A stretch of 64,000 nucleotides of DNA from Nocardia abscessus NBRC 100374 (GTDB lineage Bacteria > Actinomycetota > Actinomycetes > Mycobacteriales > Mycobacteriaceae): positions 62,001 to 126,000 of the forward strand of contig NZ_BAFP01000071.1 of the NCBI RefSeq assembly GCF_000308455.1, read 5' to 3'. The notes below the pieces were generated by a model. That model was not told where the DNA came from. It did not search any database and worked only from the letters and a program-made list of their open reading frames with translations. Shown in pieces: positions 33,997-42,800 of the stretch. Each line of letters opens with the position of its first letter. Positions within the stretch are counted from its first letter, which is position 1. The position numbers were made by a program, and so were the translations under genes.

Positions 33997-34044
33997 GCAC
34001 CGGTTCCTGGCAAGCGTCCGCAGCCGCTCGCCAGGAGCCGGTGC
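33997..34044. terminator. terminator hairpin after the SDR gene
   Basis: Arms 33997-34016 and 34025-34044 pair over 20 positions with two G-U wobbles, around an 8-base loop. It starts 15 bases after the SDR stop and separates the P450-SDR unit from the flavin oxidoreductase operon. Confidence 0.75.
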
Positions 34045-34118
34045 TCGGCCGTGTGGCGGGCCCCGCCCGCCGTCGAATGGCGCGCGGGGAGCCGTCGTTG
34101 TCACGGAAAGGCTCAACT

Positions 34119-35030
34119 ATGTCCGGGGGCGAGAACGGTATGCGATACGGCCTGTGTGTGCCCTGCCTCGGCGAGTTCGCCGAGCCGCGTCAGGTCGCCG
34201 ACCTGGCCCGGCGTGCCGAGGAGGCGGGGTGGGACGGTTTCTTCGTGTGGGACCACGTGGTGTTCCCCTACGGCGCCGTCGACATCGCCGATCCGTGGGT
34301 GCTGCTCACGCTGGTCGCCGCCGCGACGGAGCGAATCCGTCTCGGCCCGTTGGTGACTCCGGTCGCGCGCCGCCGCCCCGGCACGCTGGCGCGGCAGACG
34401 ACCTCGGTGGACCGGCTCTGCGGCGGCCGCCTGGTGCTCGGCGCCGGACTCGGTTTCACGCTGGAAGCCGAATACGGCACCTGGGGCGAACCGGCCGAGC
34501 CACGTGAGGTAGCCGAACGGCTCGACGAAGGGCTGGCTCTGCTCACCGAACTGTGGTCCGGCGAGAAAGTCGACTTCCACGGCGCGCACCTGTCCGCTAC
34601 CGACGTCACGTTTCTGCCGACCCCGGTGCAGCGCCCCCGCCCGCCGATCTGGATCGGCTGCAACTGGCCCAACCGCCTGCCGCTGCGGCGTGCCGCCCGC
34701 TGGGACGGCATCGCCCCGATGATCATCGGCTCCGACGGCTCCTTCGGTCCGACCCCGGAGATCGTCACCGAACTGATCGGCGCCGTCACCGAATATCGCG
34801 TGGGCGCAACTCCTTTCGACGTCGTCATCACCGGGCGCACGCCCGCCGACCGGCCCGGCACAGCCTGTGCCACGGTCGAAGCCATCGCGGCGGCAGGCGC
34901 CACCTGGTGGCTGGAGGGCTTTCATCCCGGTCCGGGGGAGTACGTGGAGGCGCTGCGCCGGGTGACGGCGGGTCCGCCGCGCCGGGGCAGGGCCGCTGGG
35001 CCGCGGCACCGCAGAGAGGGCACGAGATGA
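34119..35030 (+). CDS. LLM class flavin-dependent oxidoreductase
   Basis: 303 residues, luciferase-like TIM barrel: GFFVWDHVVFPYG, TERIRLGPLVTPVARRRP, GRLVLGAGLGF and RPPIWIGCNWP are typical of F420- or FMN-dependent members. Substrate cannot be read. ATG 34119 follows GGAAAGG; a second ATG at 34140 (MRYGL) is where homologues often begin. The C-terminus ends in an arginine-rich tail. Its stop overlaps the thioesterase start (ATGA), so the pair is coupled. Confidence 0.9.
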   Translation: MSGGENGMRYGLCVPCLGEFAEPRQVADLARRAEEAGWDGFFVWDHVVFPYGAVDIADPWVLLTLVAAATERIRLGPLVTPVARRRPGTLARQTTSVDRLCGGRLVLGAGLGFTLEAEYGTWGEPAEPREVAERLDEGLALLTELWSGEKVDFHGAHLSATDVTFLPTPVQRPRPPIWIGCNWPNRLPLRRAARWDGIAPMIIGSDGSFGPTPEIVTELIGAVTEYRVGATPFDVVITGRTPADRPGTACATVEAIAAAGATWWLEGFHPGPGEYVEALRRVTAGPPRRGRAAGPRHRREGTR

Positions 35031-35947
35031 CGCATACCGAGCACGATCGGATCGTCCTGGGCGACGCGATGAGCGCCACGGAGCAGACCTCCGCGCCCGA
35101 GTCCTCCGTGACGCGGATGCTCGAGATCTTCGATGTCGCTCCGGTCGGCGCGAACACCTTCACCGGTAGCAGTGACGGCGGATCGCGCAAGGTGGTCGAC
35201 GGCACCCAGCTGCTCGCCCAATCCGTCGTCGCGGTCGCGAAACGACTGCCCGGCAAAACTATTCGGTCGGCGCACGCCGTCTTCATCCGGGTCGCGGATC
35301 CGGACGAGCCCGTGGAGTTCGTCGTCGACGTGACCCACGAGGGGCGTTCGATAGCCGCCGCGTCGGTGGCGGTGAATCAGCACGGGCGGCGCTGCGCATC
35401 GGTCTCCGTCCTGGCCGACACGGCGGCATCGGACGTCATCCGGCATCACGCGCCGCGCCCTCGGGTAGCCGGGCCTGCCGAGTCGATCGAGGCCGATATG
35501 CCGATGGCAGGCCGCGAGCTGCGCATCGTCGGCGTCGCCGACGTGAACGATCCCGCGGAGGTCGGCCCGCCCGAGTTGTCCGCCTGGCTGCGCTACGAAC
35601 CGATTCCGGTTCGTGACGATCTCGCCAAAGCCCTGCTCGCCCACTTCACCGGTCACCTGTCGGTGTCGACGACCATGCGCGCGCACGCCGGTGTCGGCAC
35701 CAGCCAGGCGCACCACACCATCTCCACGGCGGTCATGACCGTCACGGTGAGTTTCCACGAGCCCGTCGGATGGGACGGCTGGCTGCTGTATTCCCACGAG
35801 AGCACGCAGGTGGGCGCGGGCATGTCCTATGTCCGTGGTCAGGTGCACACCGAGGACGGCCGGCTGATCGCCTCGTTCACGCAGGAGGCGATGATCCGCC
35901 CGCTGCGCCGGGAACATTCCGCGATCCCCGCGGATTCTCGTCTGTAG
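35027..35947 (+). CDS. acyl-CoA thioesterase II-like (TesB) double-hotdog protein
   Basis: 306 residues. The N-terminal hotdog contains the TesB pattern DGTQLLAQSVVAVAKRLPGKTIRSAHAVFIRVADPDEP, cited as landmark. The second hotdog has LYSHESTQVGAGMSYVRGQVHTEDGRLIASFTQEAMIR, with the late catalytic Gln/Thr region. It hydrolyses acyl-CoA to acid and CoA, perhaps relieving CoA trapping in the pathway. The gene lies between the flavin oxidoreductase (overlap) and the DUF427 gene (32 bases). Confidence 0.88.
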   Translation: MTHTEHDRIVLGDAMSATEQTSAPESSVTRMLEIFDVAPVGANTFTGSSDGGSRKVVDGTQLLAQSVVAVAKRLPGKTIRSAHAVFIRVADPDEPVEFVVDVTHEGRSIAAASVAVNQHGRRCASVSVLADTAASDVIRHHAPRPRVAGPAESIEADMPMAGRELRIVGVADVNDPAEVGPPELSAWLRYEPIPVRDDLAKALLAHFTGHLSVSTTMRAHAGVGTSQAHHTISTAVMTVTVSFHEPVGWDGWLLYSHESTQVGAGMSYVRGQVHTEDGRLIASFTQEAMIRPLRREHSAIPADSRL

Positions 35948-35979
35948 GACCACGCGAGTCTTTGGGAAGGAGTCTTCGG

Positions 35980-36408
35980 ATGGGTGAACAGCGGGCGGCC
36001 GCGGACGTCGAGGTCTCCGGCTTCGCGGCCAGACCCGACTATCGCGTCGACATCCACCGCCGCCGCAATCTCGTCACGGCCCGTCTCGGTGACCGGCTCG
36101 TCGCCGAGACGACCCGGCCCCTGCTCGTCGACGAACAGGATCACGGGCTCGTGTTCTATTTCCCGCGCGAGGACGTGCGGGTCGCGCTTCGGCGCGACGA
36201 CGCGCGCAGCAGCCGATGCCCCTTCAAAGGGCAGGCGACCTACTGGCGTTTCGACGGCGACGGCGATGCGGCCGTGTGCTGGAGCTATGACCACCCGGTC
36301 GGCCAAGTGGCGCGTCTGCGTGGGCACGTCGCCTTCTATCAGGACAGGGTGCAGGTCTGCGTCGGTGTGGCGACGCCGGCGGTGCTCGGCGTCTCCGCCG
36401 CGGTGTAG
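35980..36408 (+). CDS. DUF427 domain protein
   Basis: 142 residues, single DUF427 domain: VTARLGDRLVAETTRPLLVDE, then GLVFYFPREDVR, SRCPFKGQATYW and WSYDHPVGQVARLRGHVAFYQDRVQV, cited as landmarks. Function of the family is unknown; members fold as a small beta-tent. ATG 35980 follows GGGAAGGAG. It ends the oxidoreductase-thioesterase-DUF427 operon. Confidence 0.9.
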   Translation: MGEQRAAADVEVSGFAARPDYRVDIHRRRNLVTARLGDRLVAETTRPLLVDEQDHGLVFYFPREDVRVALRRDDARSSRCPFKGQATYWRFDGDGDAAVCWSYDHPVGQVARLRGHVAFYQDRVQVCVGVATPAVLGVSAAV

Positions 36409-36495
36409 GACGGCGGCTGCCGCACCGGCGGCGCGGCTGTCGCCGCGCAATTGCGTGGACTGCCAGGGCAATGCGATGTTCTAGGCTCGTAGCCG

Positions 36496-37122
36496 ATGTC
36501 GGAATCACAGCGCGGTCGACCACGCAGCGCCAGCGCACACCAGGCGATCCTGGACTCCGCGCGGGACCTGCTGGCCGCCGTCGGCTACGAGCAGATGACC
36601 ATCGAGGCCATCGAGGCCATCGAGGCCATCGAGGCCATCGAGGCCATCGCGGCCGGGGCCGGGGTCGGCAAGCAGACCGTCTACCGGCGGTGGCGCTCGA
36701 AGGCGGCCGTCGTCGCGGAGGCGGTCTTGGACGGCTACCTCATCAGCGCGGCCGAGCCGCTTCCCGACAGCGGCGACATCGCCGCTGATCTGCGTAAGTG
36801 GCTGCGGGAACTGTCGATTCGGCACGGCGAACCCGCCGCCGCCGCGTTGATCCGCGGCCTCGCGGCCGCGGCGGCCGACAGCCAGGCGGATGCCGAGCGC
36901 CTCTACGACCGGCTGACCGGTCCCGCCCGGCAGCAACTGATGCACCGGCTGGACGCCGGCGTCCAGCAAGGGCAATTACGCGTCGGGGCCGACCTCGATG
37001 CCGCGGCCGACGCGATCATCGGCACCCTCCTCTACCGCGTCCTCGCTCGCCGTCCACCGTTCCCGCACGGCGCCGACGGACTGCTCGACGTCCTGCTCCT
37101 CGGGCTGGCCCGCGACCACTGA
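36496..37122 (+). CDS. TetR family regulator with a tandem IEA repeat in the DNA-binding domain
   Basis: 208 residues. Helix 1 is AILDSARDLLAAVGYEQ. The usual MTIEAIAAxAGVGKQTVYRRW motif is interrupted: residues 36-53 read IEA five times and then IAA, from five perfect 9-base units plus a variant. Relatives have only one IEA-IAA, so about 12 residues are inserted at the start of helix 2. GKQTVYRRWRSKAAVV (recognition helix) is intact. Whether the protein binds DNA normally is open. Gene for a DapB-fold dehydrogenase follows, with an operator-like site between. Confidence 0.9.
   Translation: MSESQRGRPRSASAHQAILDSARDLLAAVGYEQMTIEAIEAIEAIEAIEAIAAGAGVGKQTVYRRWRSKAAVVAEAVLDGYLISAAEPLPDSGDIAADLRKWLRELSIRHGEPAAAALIRGLAAAAADSQADAERLYDRLTGPARQQLMHRLDAGVQQGQLRVGADLDAAADAIIGTLLYRVLARRPPFPHGADGLLDVLLLGLARDH
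36601..36654 (+). repeat. 9-bp in-frame tandem repeat (ATCGAGGCC x5 plus ATCGCGGCC)
   Basis: Five identical units at 36601-36645 and a one-base variant at 36646-36654. Unit length is a multiple of three, so slippage changes the protein by three residues per unit without frameshift. It lies inside the TetR helix-turn-helix coding region. Confidence 0.97.
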
Positions 37123-37128
37123 AAACTC

Positions 37129-37148
37129 AATTCTCGAATGCGAGAATT
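37129..37148. promoter_or_regulatory. operator-like palindrome, site 8 (AATTCTCG-aatg-CGAGAATT)
   Basis: Perfect 8-base arms with a 4-base centre, 40 bases upstream of the GTG at 37188 and 7 bases after the TetR stop. It shares ATTCTC and GAGAAT half-sites with the other sites but with shorter spacing (6 instead of 7). Confidence 0.6.
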
Positions 37149-37187
37149 TTCCTTCTGGGAGACGCTGCGTGTGCCTATGCTGAGCGG

Positions 37188-38252
37188 GTGCCAAACACAG
37201 CTACCTACAAAGTCGTCCAGTGGACGACCGGCAACGTCGGGAAGAGTTCGGTGCGGGCTATCGTGGCGAATCCCCTGCTCGAACTGGTCGGCTGCTACGC
37301 GTGGTCGCCGGACAAGGTGGGGCGCGATGTGGGCGAACTGTGCGGTATCGAACCCCTGGGTGTCACCGCCACCGGCGACGTCGACGCGCTGCTGGCGCTG
37401 AAGCCGGACTGCGTGGTCTACAACCCGATGTGGATCGACGTGGACGAGCTGGTCCGCATCCTCTCCGCGGGTGTCGATGTCGTCGCGACCGCTTCGTTCA
37501 TCACCGGCCACAACCAGGGGGAGGGGCGCGAGCGGATCGCCGAGGCATGCCGCCGCGGCGGGTCGACCATGTTCGGTTCGGGCATCAGCCCCGGGTACAT
37601 CAATCTGCTGGCCATCCTGTCGGCGAGCATCTGCGACCGGGTCGACAAGGTGACCGTCAACGAGGCCGCCGATACCACGTTCTACGACTCGCCGGAGACG
37701 GAGAAGCCGGTGGGGTTCGGCAGGCCGATCGGCGATCCCGGCCTGCCCGCGATGACCGCGCACGGCACGGGGGTGTTCGGCGAGGCCGTGCGGCTGATCG
37801 GCGACGCGCTCGGTGTGGAACTCGACGAGGTGCGCTGCGACGCGGAATACGCGCAGACGACAGCCGATCTGGATCTCGGATCGTGGACCATCCCGGCGGG
37901 ATGTGTGGCCGGCGTGCATGCGAGCTGGAAGGGGCGGGTCGGAGACCGGACCCTTGTCGAGATCGACGTCCGCTGGCGCAAAGGGCAAACGCTCGAACCT
38001 GATTGGAAGATCGATCAGGACGGGTGGGTCCTGCAGGTCGACGGGCGTCCGACGGTGAAGAACGTCGTCAGCTTCGTGCCGCCGCCGGATTTCCAGGCCG
38101 AGACGATCGCCGATTTCATGACCCTCGGGCACATCATGACCGCGATGCCGGTGATCAACGCCATTCCCGTCGTCGTGGCCGCCGACCCCGGCATCGTGAC
38201 TTACAACGACCTGCCACTCACGCTGCCGCGCGGCGTCGCGCGGCTGAGCTGA
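37188..38252 (+). CDS. DapB-fold NAD(P)-dependent dehydrogenase (amine dehydrogenase-like)
   Basis: 354 residues. It begins with the dinucleotide-binding segment YKVVQWTTGNVGKSSVRAI, then VGCYAWSPDKVGRDVGEL, CVVYNP and GSGISPGYINLL. This is the dihydrodipicolinate reductase-like family annotated as NAD(P)H-dependent amine dehydrogenases or 2,4-diaminopentanoate dehydrogenase relatives; lipid catabolic clusters of mycobacteria often carry one. The GTG at 37188 has little ribosome-binding sequence (GCTGAGCGG) and may be nearly leaderless. The convergent thioesterase ends 6 bases away. Confidence 0.88.
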   Translation: MPNTATYKVVQWTTGNVGKSSVRAIVANPLLELVGCYAWSPDKVGRDVGELCGIEPLGVTATGDVDALLALKPDCVVYNPMWIDVDELVRILSAGVDVVATASFITGHNQGEGRERIAEACRRGGSTMFGSGISPGYINLLAILSASICDRVDKVTVNEAADTTFYDSPETEKPVGFGRPIGDPGLPAMTAHGTGVFGEAVRLIGDALGVELDEVRCDAEYAQTTADLDLGSWTIPAGCVAGVHASWKGRVGDRTLVEIDVRWRKGQTLEPDWKIDQDGWVLQVDGRPTVKNVVSFVPPPDFQAETIADFMTLGHIMTAMPVINAIPVVVAADPGIVTYNDLPLTLPRGVARLS

Positions 38253-38258
38253 GGCCGT

Positions 38259-39032
38259 TCAGCCGCCGAAGGTGCGGGCCGTCGCCAGCGTGGTGAGCCG
38301 GTTGTCGTTGCCGCTGTCGCGGAGTTCGACCCGGCCGAGGCCCTCGTGCAGCCGCGCCCGCGCGACCACCGGTCCCACCCGCGCGCCGAGCAGATAGCGC
38401 AGACCGAGAAAACTGAGGGTGTCGCCAGGGGCGAGCGAGAGCACGGCCTCCTCGGCGGCCAAGGCGATCAGGCCGCCGTTGATGGTGTCCGAGGCGTTCA
38501 GCCCCTCCATCGATCGCGGGAGTACCACCGTTCCGGGGGCGACGCGCTCGCAGCGGGCCCGTTCGGCCAGCGGCATCGGCAGCCGCTCACCGGTGGCAGG
38601 CAGTTCGACGCTCAGCTGCGGCGGCAGCTGCACGTCCGGATCCGGCGCCACCATGAAGGAAGCCGCCCCGAGGGCGATCGGCTCGGCGTCGACGCTGAAT
38701 TCGAACTCGGCCACGAACACCGAGCGGCCCACCTTCACCGTCCGTCCGACGGCGCGGACCTCGCCCGTTCCGGGGGCGGGGCGGTAGAGGCCGACGTCGA
38801 GTTCCAGCGTGACCGGCACGCGCGGGCCCATCACGAGCGAGGCCAGGAGGCCGGAAACGGTGTCTGCCCAGGTCGCCAGCACAGACGTGCGCAGCACGGT
38901 GGTGCCGGGGACGTGCATCTCGGGCGTGATCTCGGCGCAACCGTGCAGTTCCTCGCCCACCCGGCGGGTCGCGAAGCCCAGTTCGCGCAGGATGCGACCG
39001 CGTTCCTCCAGGCTGCTCGGCACGATCGTCAC
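38259..39032 (-). CDS. double-hotdog thioesterase family protein
   Basis: 257 residues with two hotdog halves: MHVPGTTVLRTSVLATWADTVSGLLA and VPVTLELDVGLYRPAP in the first; MEGLNASDTINGGLIALAAEEAVLSL in the second, the helix-with-asparagine pattern of PaaI-like thioesterases. It probably hydrolyses an acyl-CoA. ATG 39032 follows GCAGGAGGAACC. The operator-like site 9 is 76-102 bases upstream, so it belongs to the putative regulon. Confidence 0.82.
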   Translation of the reverse strand: MTIVPSSLEERGRILRELGFATRRVGEELHGCAEITPEMHVPGTTVLRTSVLATWADTVSGLLASLVMGPRVPVTLELDVGLYRPAPGTGEVRAVGRTVKVGRSVFVAEFEFSVDAEPIALGAASFMVAPDPDVQLPPQLSVELPATGERLPMPLAERARCERVAPGTVVLPRSMEGLNASDTINGGLIALAAEEAVLSLAPGDTLSFLGLRYLLGARVGPVVARARLHEGLGRVELRDSGNDNRLTTLATARTFGG

Positions 39033-39107
39033 GGTTCCTCCTGCTCGGCGCCGGCGGTCCCGGACTCATAGGCGATGCCTCGGACGCCCCTCTATATTGG
39101 TAATTGC

Positions 39108-39134
39108 ATTCTCTATCACGAGAATGTCAATTCC
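39108..39134. promoter_or_regulatory. operator-like palindrome, site 9 (ATTCTC-N6-GAGAAT)
   Basis: ATTCTC at 39108-39113 and GAGAAT at 39120-39125, followed by gtcAATTCC. It lies in the gap between two leftward genes, upstream of the thioesterase. Confidence 0.55.
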
Positions 39135-39214
39135 GAAGATAGCACGGCGCAAAGGGCCGTAGTCGTCATCGGTGCGCGATGGCGACTTCAGAGCAACGGA
39201 ATGGCCGGGGCGCG

Positions 39215-39655
39215 TTACCTGCCGGGCTGTGCCGGTTGAGCGGCATTGTTCGAGCTGCGCGGACCAGGATTGACGGCGAACACCGGGAATCTGTCCCCGC
39301 GCGGACGCGCGTGGAATCGCACCCGGACCGGCGTAGCGGAGGAGGGCGGCAGCTGGCCGTGGATCGTCGTGTACAGCCACGGACCCTCGTCGAGTTCGAC
39401 GATGGCGATCGGGGATCGCTTCGTCTCGGTGTGCGAGTTCGCGGCGCAGTTCAGCACCCGCCACGAGACGATCGACCCAGCACCGGAGGACGGCACCCAC
39501 TCCAGGTCCTCGGATCGGCAGGACGAACACGCTTCGAACACTGGCGCCAGCAACCTGTCACAGCACCCGCAACGCCGGATCATCAACGTCGTCTCCGCGC
39601 AGCCGGCAGGGTTGTCGCCGCCGGCTCGAGCGTGCTCCGGATCGTACTGGTCCAT
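39215..39655 (-). CDS. DUF35 Zn-ribbon/OB-fold acyl-CoA partner protein
   Basis: 146 residues. Zinc ribbon at about 29-46 with four cysteines (RRCGCCDRLLAPVFEACSSC), then an OB-fold (GAGSIVSWRVLN, SPIAIVELDEGPWLYTTIHG). Such proteins scaffold thiolases, and no thiolase gene is adjacent, so it may pair with those at 1-591 or 8144-9301. The ATG at 39655 lies in a weak ribosome-binding context (GAGGCTTCT). A longer reading up to 40066 is antisense to the kinase gene and is rejected. Confidence 0.85.
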   Translation of the reverse strand: MDQYDPEHARAGGDNPAGCAETTLMIRRCGCCDRLLAPVFEACSSCRSEDLEWVPSSGAGSIVSWRVLNCAANSHTETKRSPIAIVELDEGPWLYTTIHGQLPPSSATPVRVRFHARPRGDRFPVFAVNPGPRSSNNAAQPAQPGR

Positions 39656-39833
39656 AGAAGCCTCGGTGTGATCGTGCTGATGTAACCAACCACGCCAGCG
39701 TCTCGCGCGCGCACGCCCACCCGCGACGGCCGATCGGCCGCGGATATACCTATTTCTGCCGACGGCGCGTATCTCCTCCGAGTTCGCTCCGCCGCAGGTC
39801 GCCCGGCGATACGCTGGCCCTGGCGAGAGGTGA

Positions 39834-42800
39834 GTGCATTGCCTGGTGTCCGGAACTGATGCTGGATCGCGTGTGACCGGTGACGATCCGTCGCACACCC
39901 GCCGTGCGGTGAGCACACCGATCACGGCGGAGTTGGACGCGGCTGGTTTCGAGGACGCGGTGCAGATCGGCCGAGGCGGCTTCGGCGTGGTGTACCGCTG
40001 CTGGCAACCGGAACTGGACCGGACGGTAGCGGTGAAGGTGCTGACCGCGGACCTGGATGCCGACAATCAGGCGCGGTTCCTGCGCGAGCAGCGGGCGATG
40101 GGCCGGTTGACCGGGCATCCGAATATCACGACCGTCCTGGAGGTGGGGGCTACGGCGGGCGGGCATCCGTTTCTGGTCATGCCGTATCACGCACTGGACT
40201 CGCTGGACGCGTGGATCCGCACGCACGGTTCTCTCACGGTGGAGAACGTATTGGTGATCGGGGTGAAGATCGCCGGTGCGCTCGCCGGCGCGCATCGACT
40301 GGGGATCGTGCATCGGGACGTGAAGCCGGGCAATATCCTGCTCACCGAGTACGGCGAGCCGACGTTGACCGATTTCGGTATCGCCCACATCGCCGGTGGG
40401 TTCGAGACGGCTTCGGGCATGGTCACAGGGTCATCGGCGTTCATCGCGCCGGAGGTGCTCGAGGGGAATCCGCCGACTCCGGCGGCCGATGTGTACGGAC
40501 TGGCGGCGACGTTGTTCTGCGCGCTGACGGGGCATGCCGCGTTCGAGCGTCGCAGCGGGGAAAATGTGGTGACGCAGTTTCTGCGAATCGCCTCCCAGCC
40601 CGTGCCGGACCTGCGCCAAGGCGGCATTCCCGAGGATGTGGCGGCACTGGTGGAAACCGCGATGAGCCGAGACAGCCACGAGCGCCCGACGGCGGAGGAA
40701 TTCGGGCAGGCCATCCGGCGGATTCAGCAACGCCACGGCTTTCCCGTCGGTGCGATGGCACTGCGGACAGCATCCGATCCCGAAGGGGCGGACAAGGTTC
40801 CAGCGCGCGGCCACCGTCCGCCGGACCTCGCAGCCGACGCCAGTGGCGGAAATCTGCCGCTGGAGTTGACCAGTTTCATCAACCGGCGCGCCGAGCTGGC
40901 GGAGGTGCGGAATCTGTTGTCGACCTCGCGGCTGGTGACGTTGACCGGCATCGGCGGTGTCGGCAAGACGCGGCTGGCGCTGCATGCCGCATCGCGGGCG
41001 CGACGCGATTTCGCCGACGGGGTGTGGTTGGTGGAATTGGCCGACGTGTCCGATGCCTCGCTGCTCGTCGACATGGTGGCGGCCACCCTCGGGCTACGGG
41101 ACGAGTCGGCCACTCCTCTGCTCGATGCCCTGGTCGCCTTCCTGAATCCGCGGCAAGCGCTGCTCGTGGTGGACAATTGCGAGCAGGTGGTGGACGCCGT
41201 CGCGGAGCTGACCGGCACGGTGCTGCGGACCTGCTCCGATGTGCGGATCCTGCTCACCAGCCGGGAATCGTTGAACATCGCCGGAGAAGCGGTGCTGCGG
41301 GTGCCGCCGCTGGCGGTCCCCGATCCGGATCACGAGCCGACGCTGCGGGCGTTGCCGAGCTTCGACGCGGTCACCTTGTTCACCGATCGCGCGGCGGCGG
41401 CGGTGCCGGGTTTCGCGGTCGACGAGGGCAACAAGACGGCGGTGGCCCGGATCTGTGCCCGGCTGGACGGGTTGCCGCTGGCGATCGAATTGGCGGCGGC
41501 GCGGCTGCGATCGCTGTCGCCGCAGCAGATTCTGACCCGGCTCACCGATCGGTACGCGTTGCTGACCAGAGGCAGTCGCGGCGCCCCGTCGCGGCAACAG
41601 ACGCTGCGGTGGTGCATGGACTGGAGCTACGAGTTGTGCACGCGGGCCGAGCAGCGGTTGTGGGCGCGGCTGTCGGTCTTCGCGGGCACTTTCGAACTCG
41701 ATGCCGCCGAGCAGGTGTGCGGCGCGGACCCGATCGAGGACCCGGAACCCGACGCCGCCGGGCGGACCCTGCTGGACGTGTTGTCCTCCCTGGTCGACAA
41801 GTCGATCCTGGTTCGGCAGGATTCCGACACCGTGGTGCTGTTCCGGATGCTCGAGACGCTGCGCGACTACGGCCGCGAAAAGCTCCGCGCCTCCGGCGAA
41901 TACGCCCAGCTGCGCCGCCGCCACCGCGACTGGTATCACCACTTGGCACTCGAGGCGGAAGACCAATGGATCAGCCACCGGCAGCCCGACTGGATCGCCC
42001 GGCTGGAACGCGAACAACCGAACCTCCGGGAAGCGCTGGAAGCCTTCCTGGCCGAGGACACCGAGGAAGCCGCGACGGCGGGGTTGCGCACCGCCGCGGC
42101 CCTGTTCGAGTTCTGGGCCGTACGCGGGCTGTTCGGCGAGGGCCGGTCCTGGCTCGACCGTGTCCTCGCCCACCCCGCGGCGCGCTCGGTACCCGACCGG
42201 GTGAAGGCTCTTCGCGTCGGCAGCCAACTGGTCGTAGGGCAGAGTGACTTTCACTCCGCGGCCGCTCTCATGCTGGAGGCGCGGGCGCTCGACGAGAAAG
42301 CCGGGACCTCGGCGACCCACATCGAGATCGCCTACGGGTCCGGGGCCCTCGCACTCGCTCGCGGAGATCCGGCTCGCGCGTCGTCCGCACTCGAACGTGC
42401 CATCGAGTTACTCGGTGCGCACGAACCGGGAACGCTCCTCGTCAGTGCCCTGACCTCGCTGGGTCTGTCCTGCGAGATGTGTGGTGACGTCGCGCGCGCG
42501 GTGGAGTGTTATCGCGACGTTCTCGCCATCACCGAGGCCAGAGGCGAATCGCTCGGCCGGTCGGTGGCACTGCGCGGCATCGGTGTCGCCGCATGGCGAC
42601 AAGGCGACCGGGAGACGGGGCGGCGAATGCTGGAGGAGGCGTTGCGCGTCAACCGGCAGGTCAACAGTCCGGTCATCGCCGCGCTCGTTCTCGAGGCAAT
42701 GGCCTGGATCGTCGCGGACGAAGGCGGCGCCGAGCGCGCGGCCGTGCTGATGGGAGCCGCGCAGGGGCTCTGGCCGGCGGACGGGTTCACGACCGTCTTC

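Noticed and set aside
36601..36654. CRISPR or integron-like repeat
   Set aside because: Units are contiguous 9-mers without spacers and lie in frame inside a TetR gene.
39656..40066. N-terminal extension of the DUF35 gene
   Set aside because: Extension is antisense to the PknK kinase domain and adds no recognised sequence.
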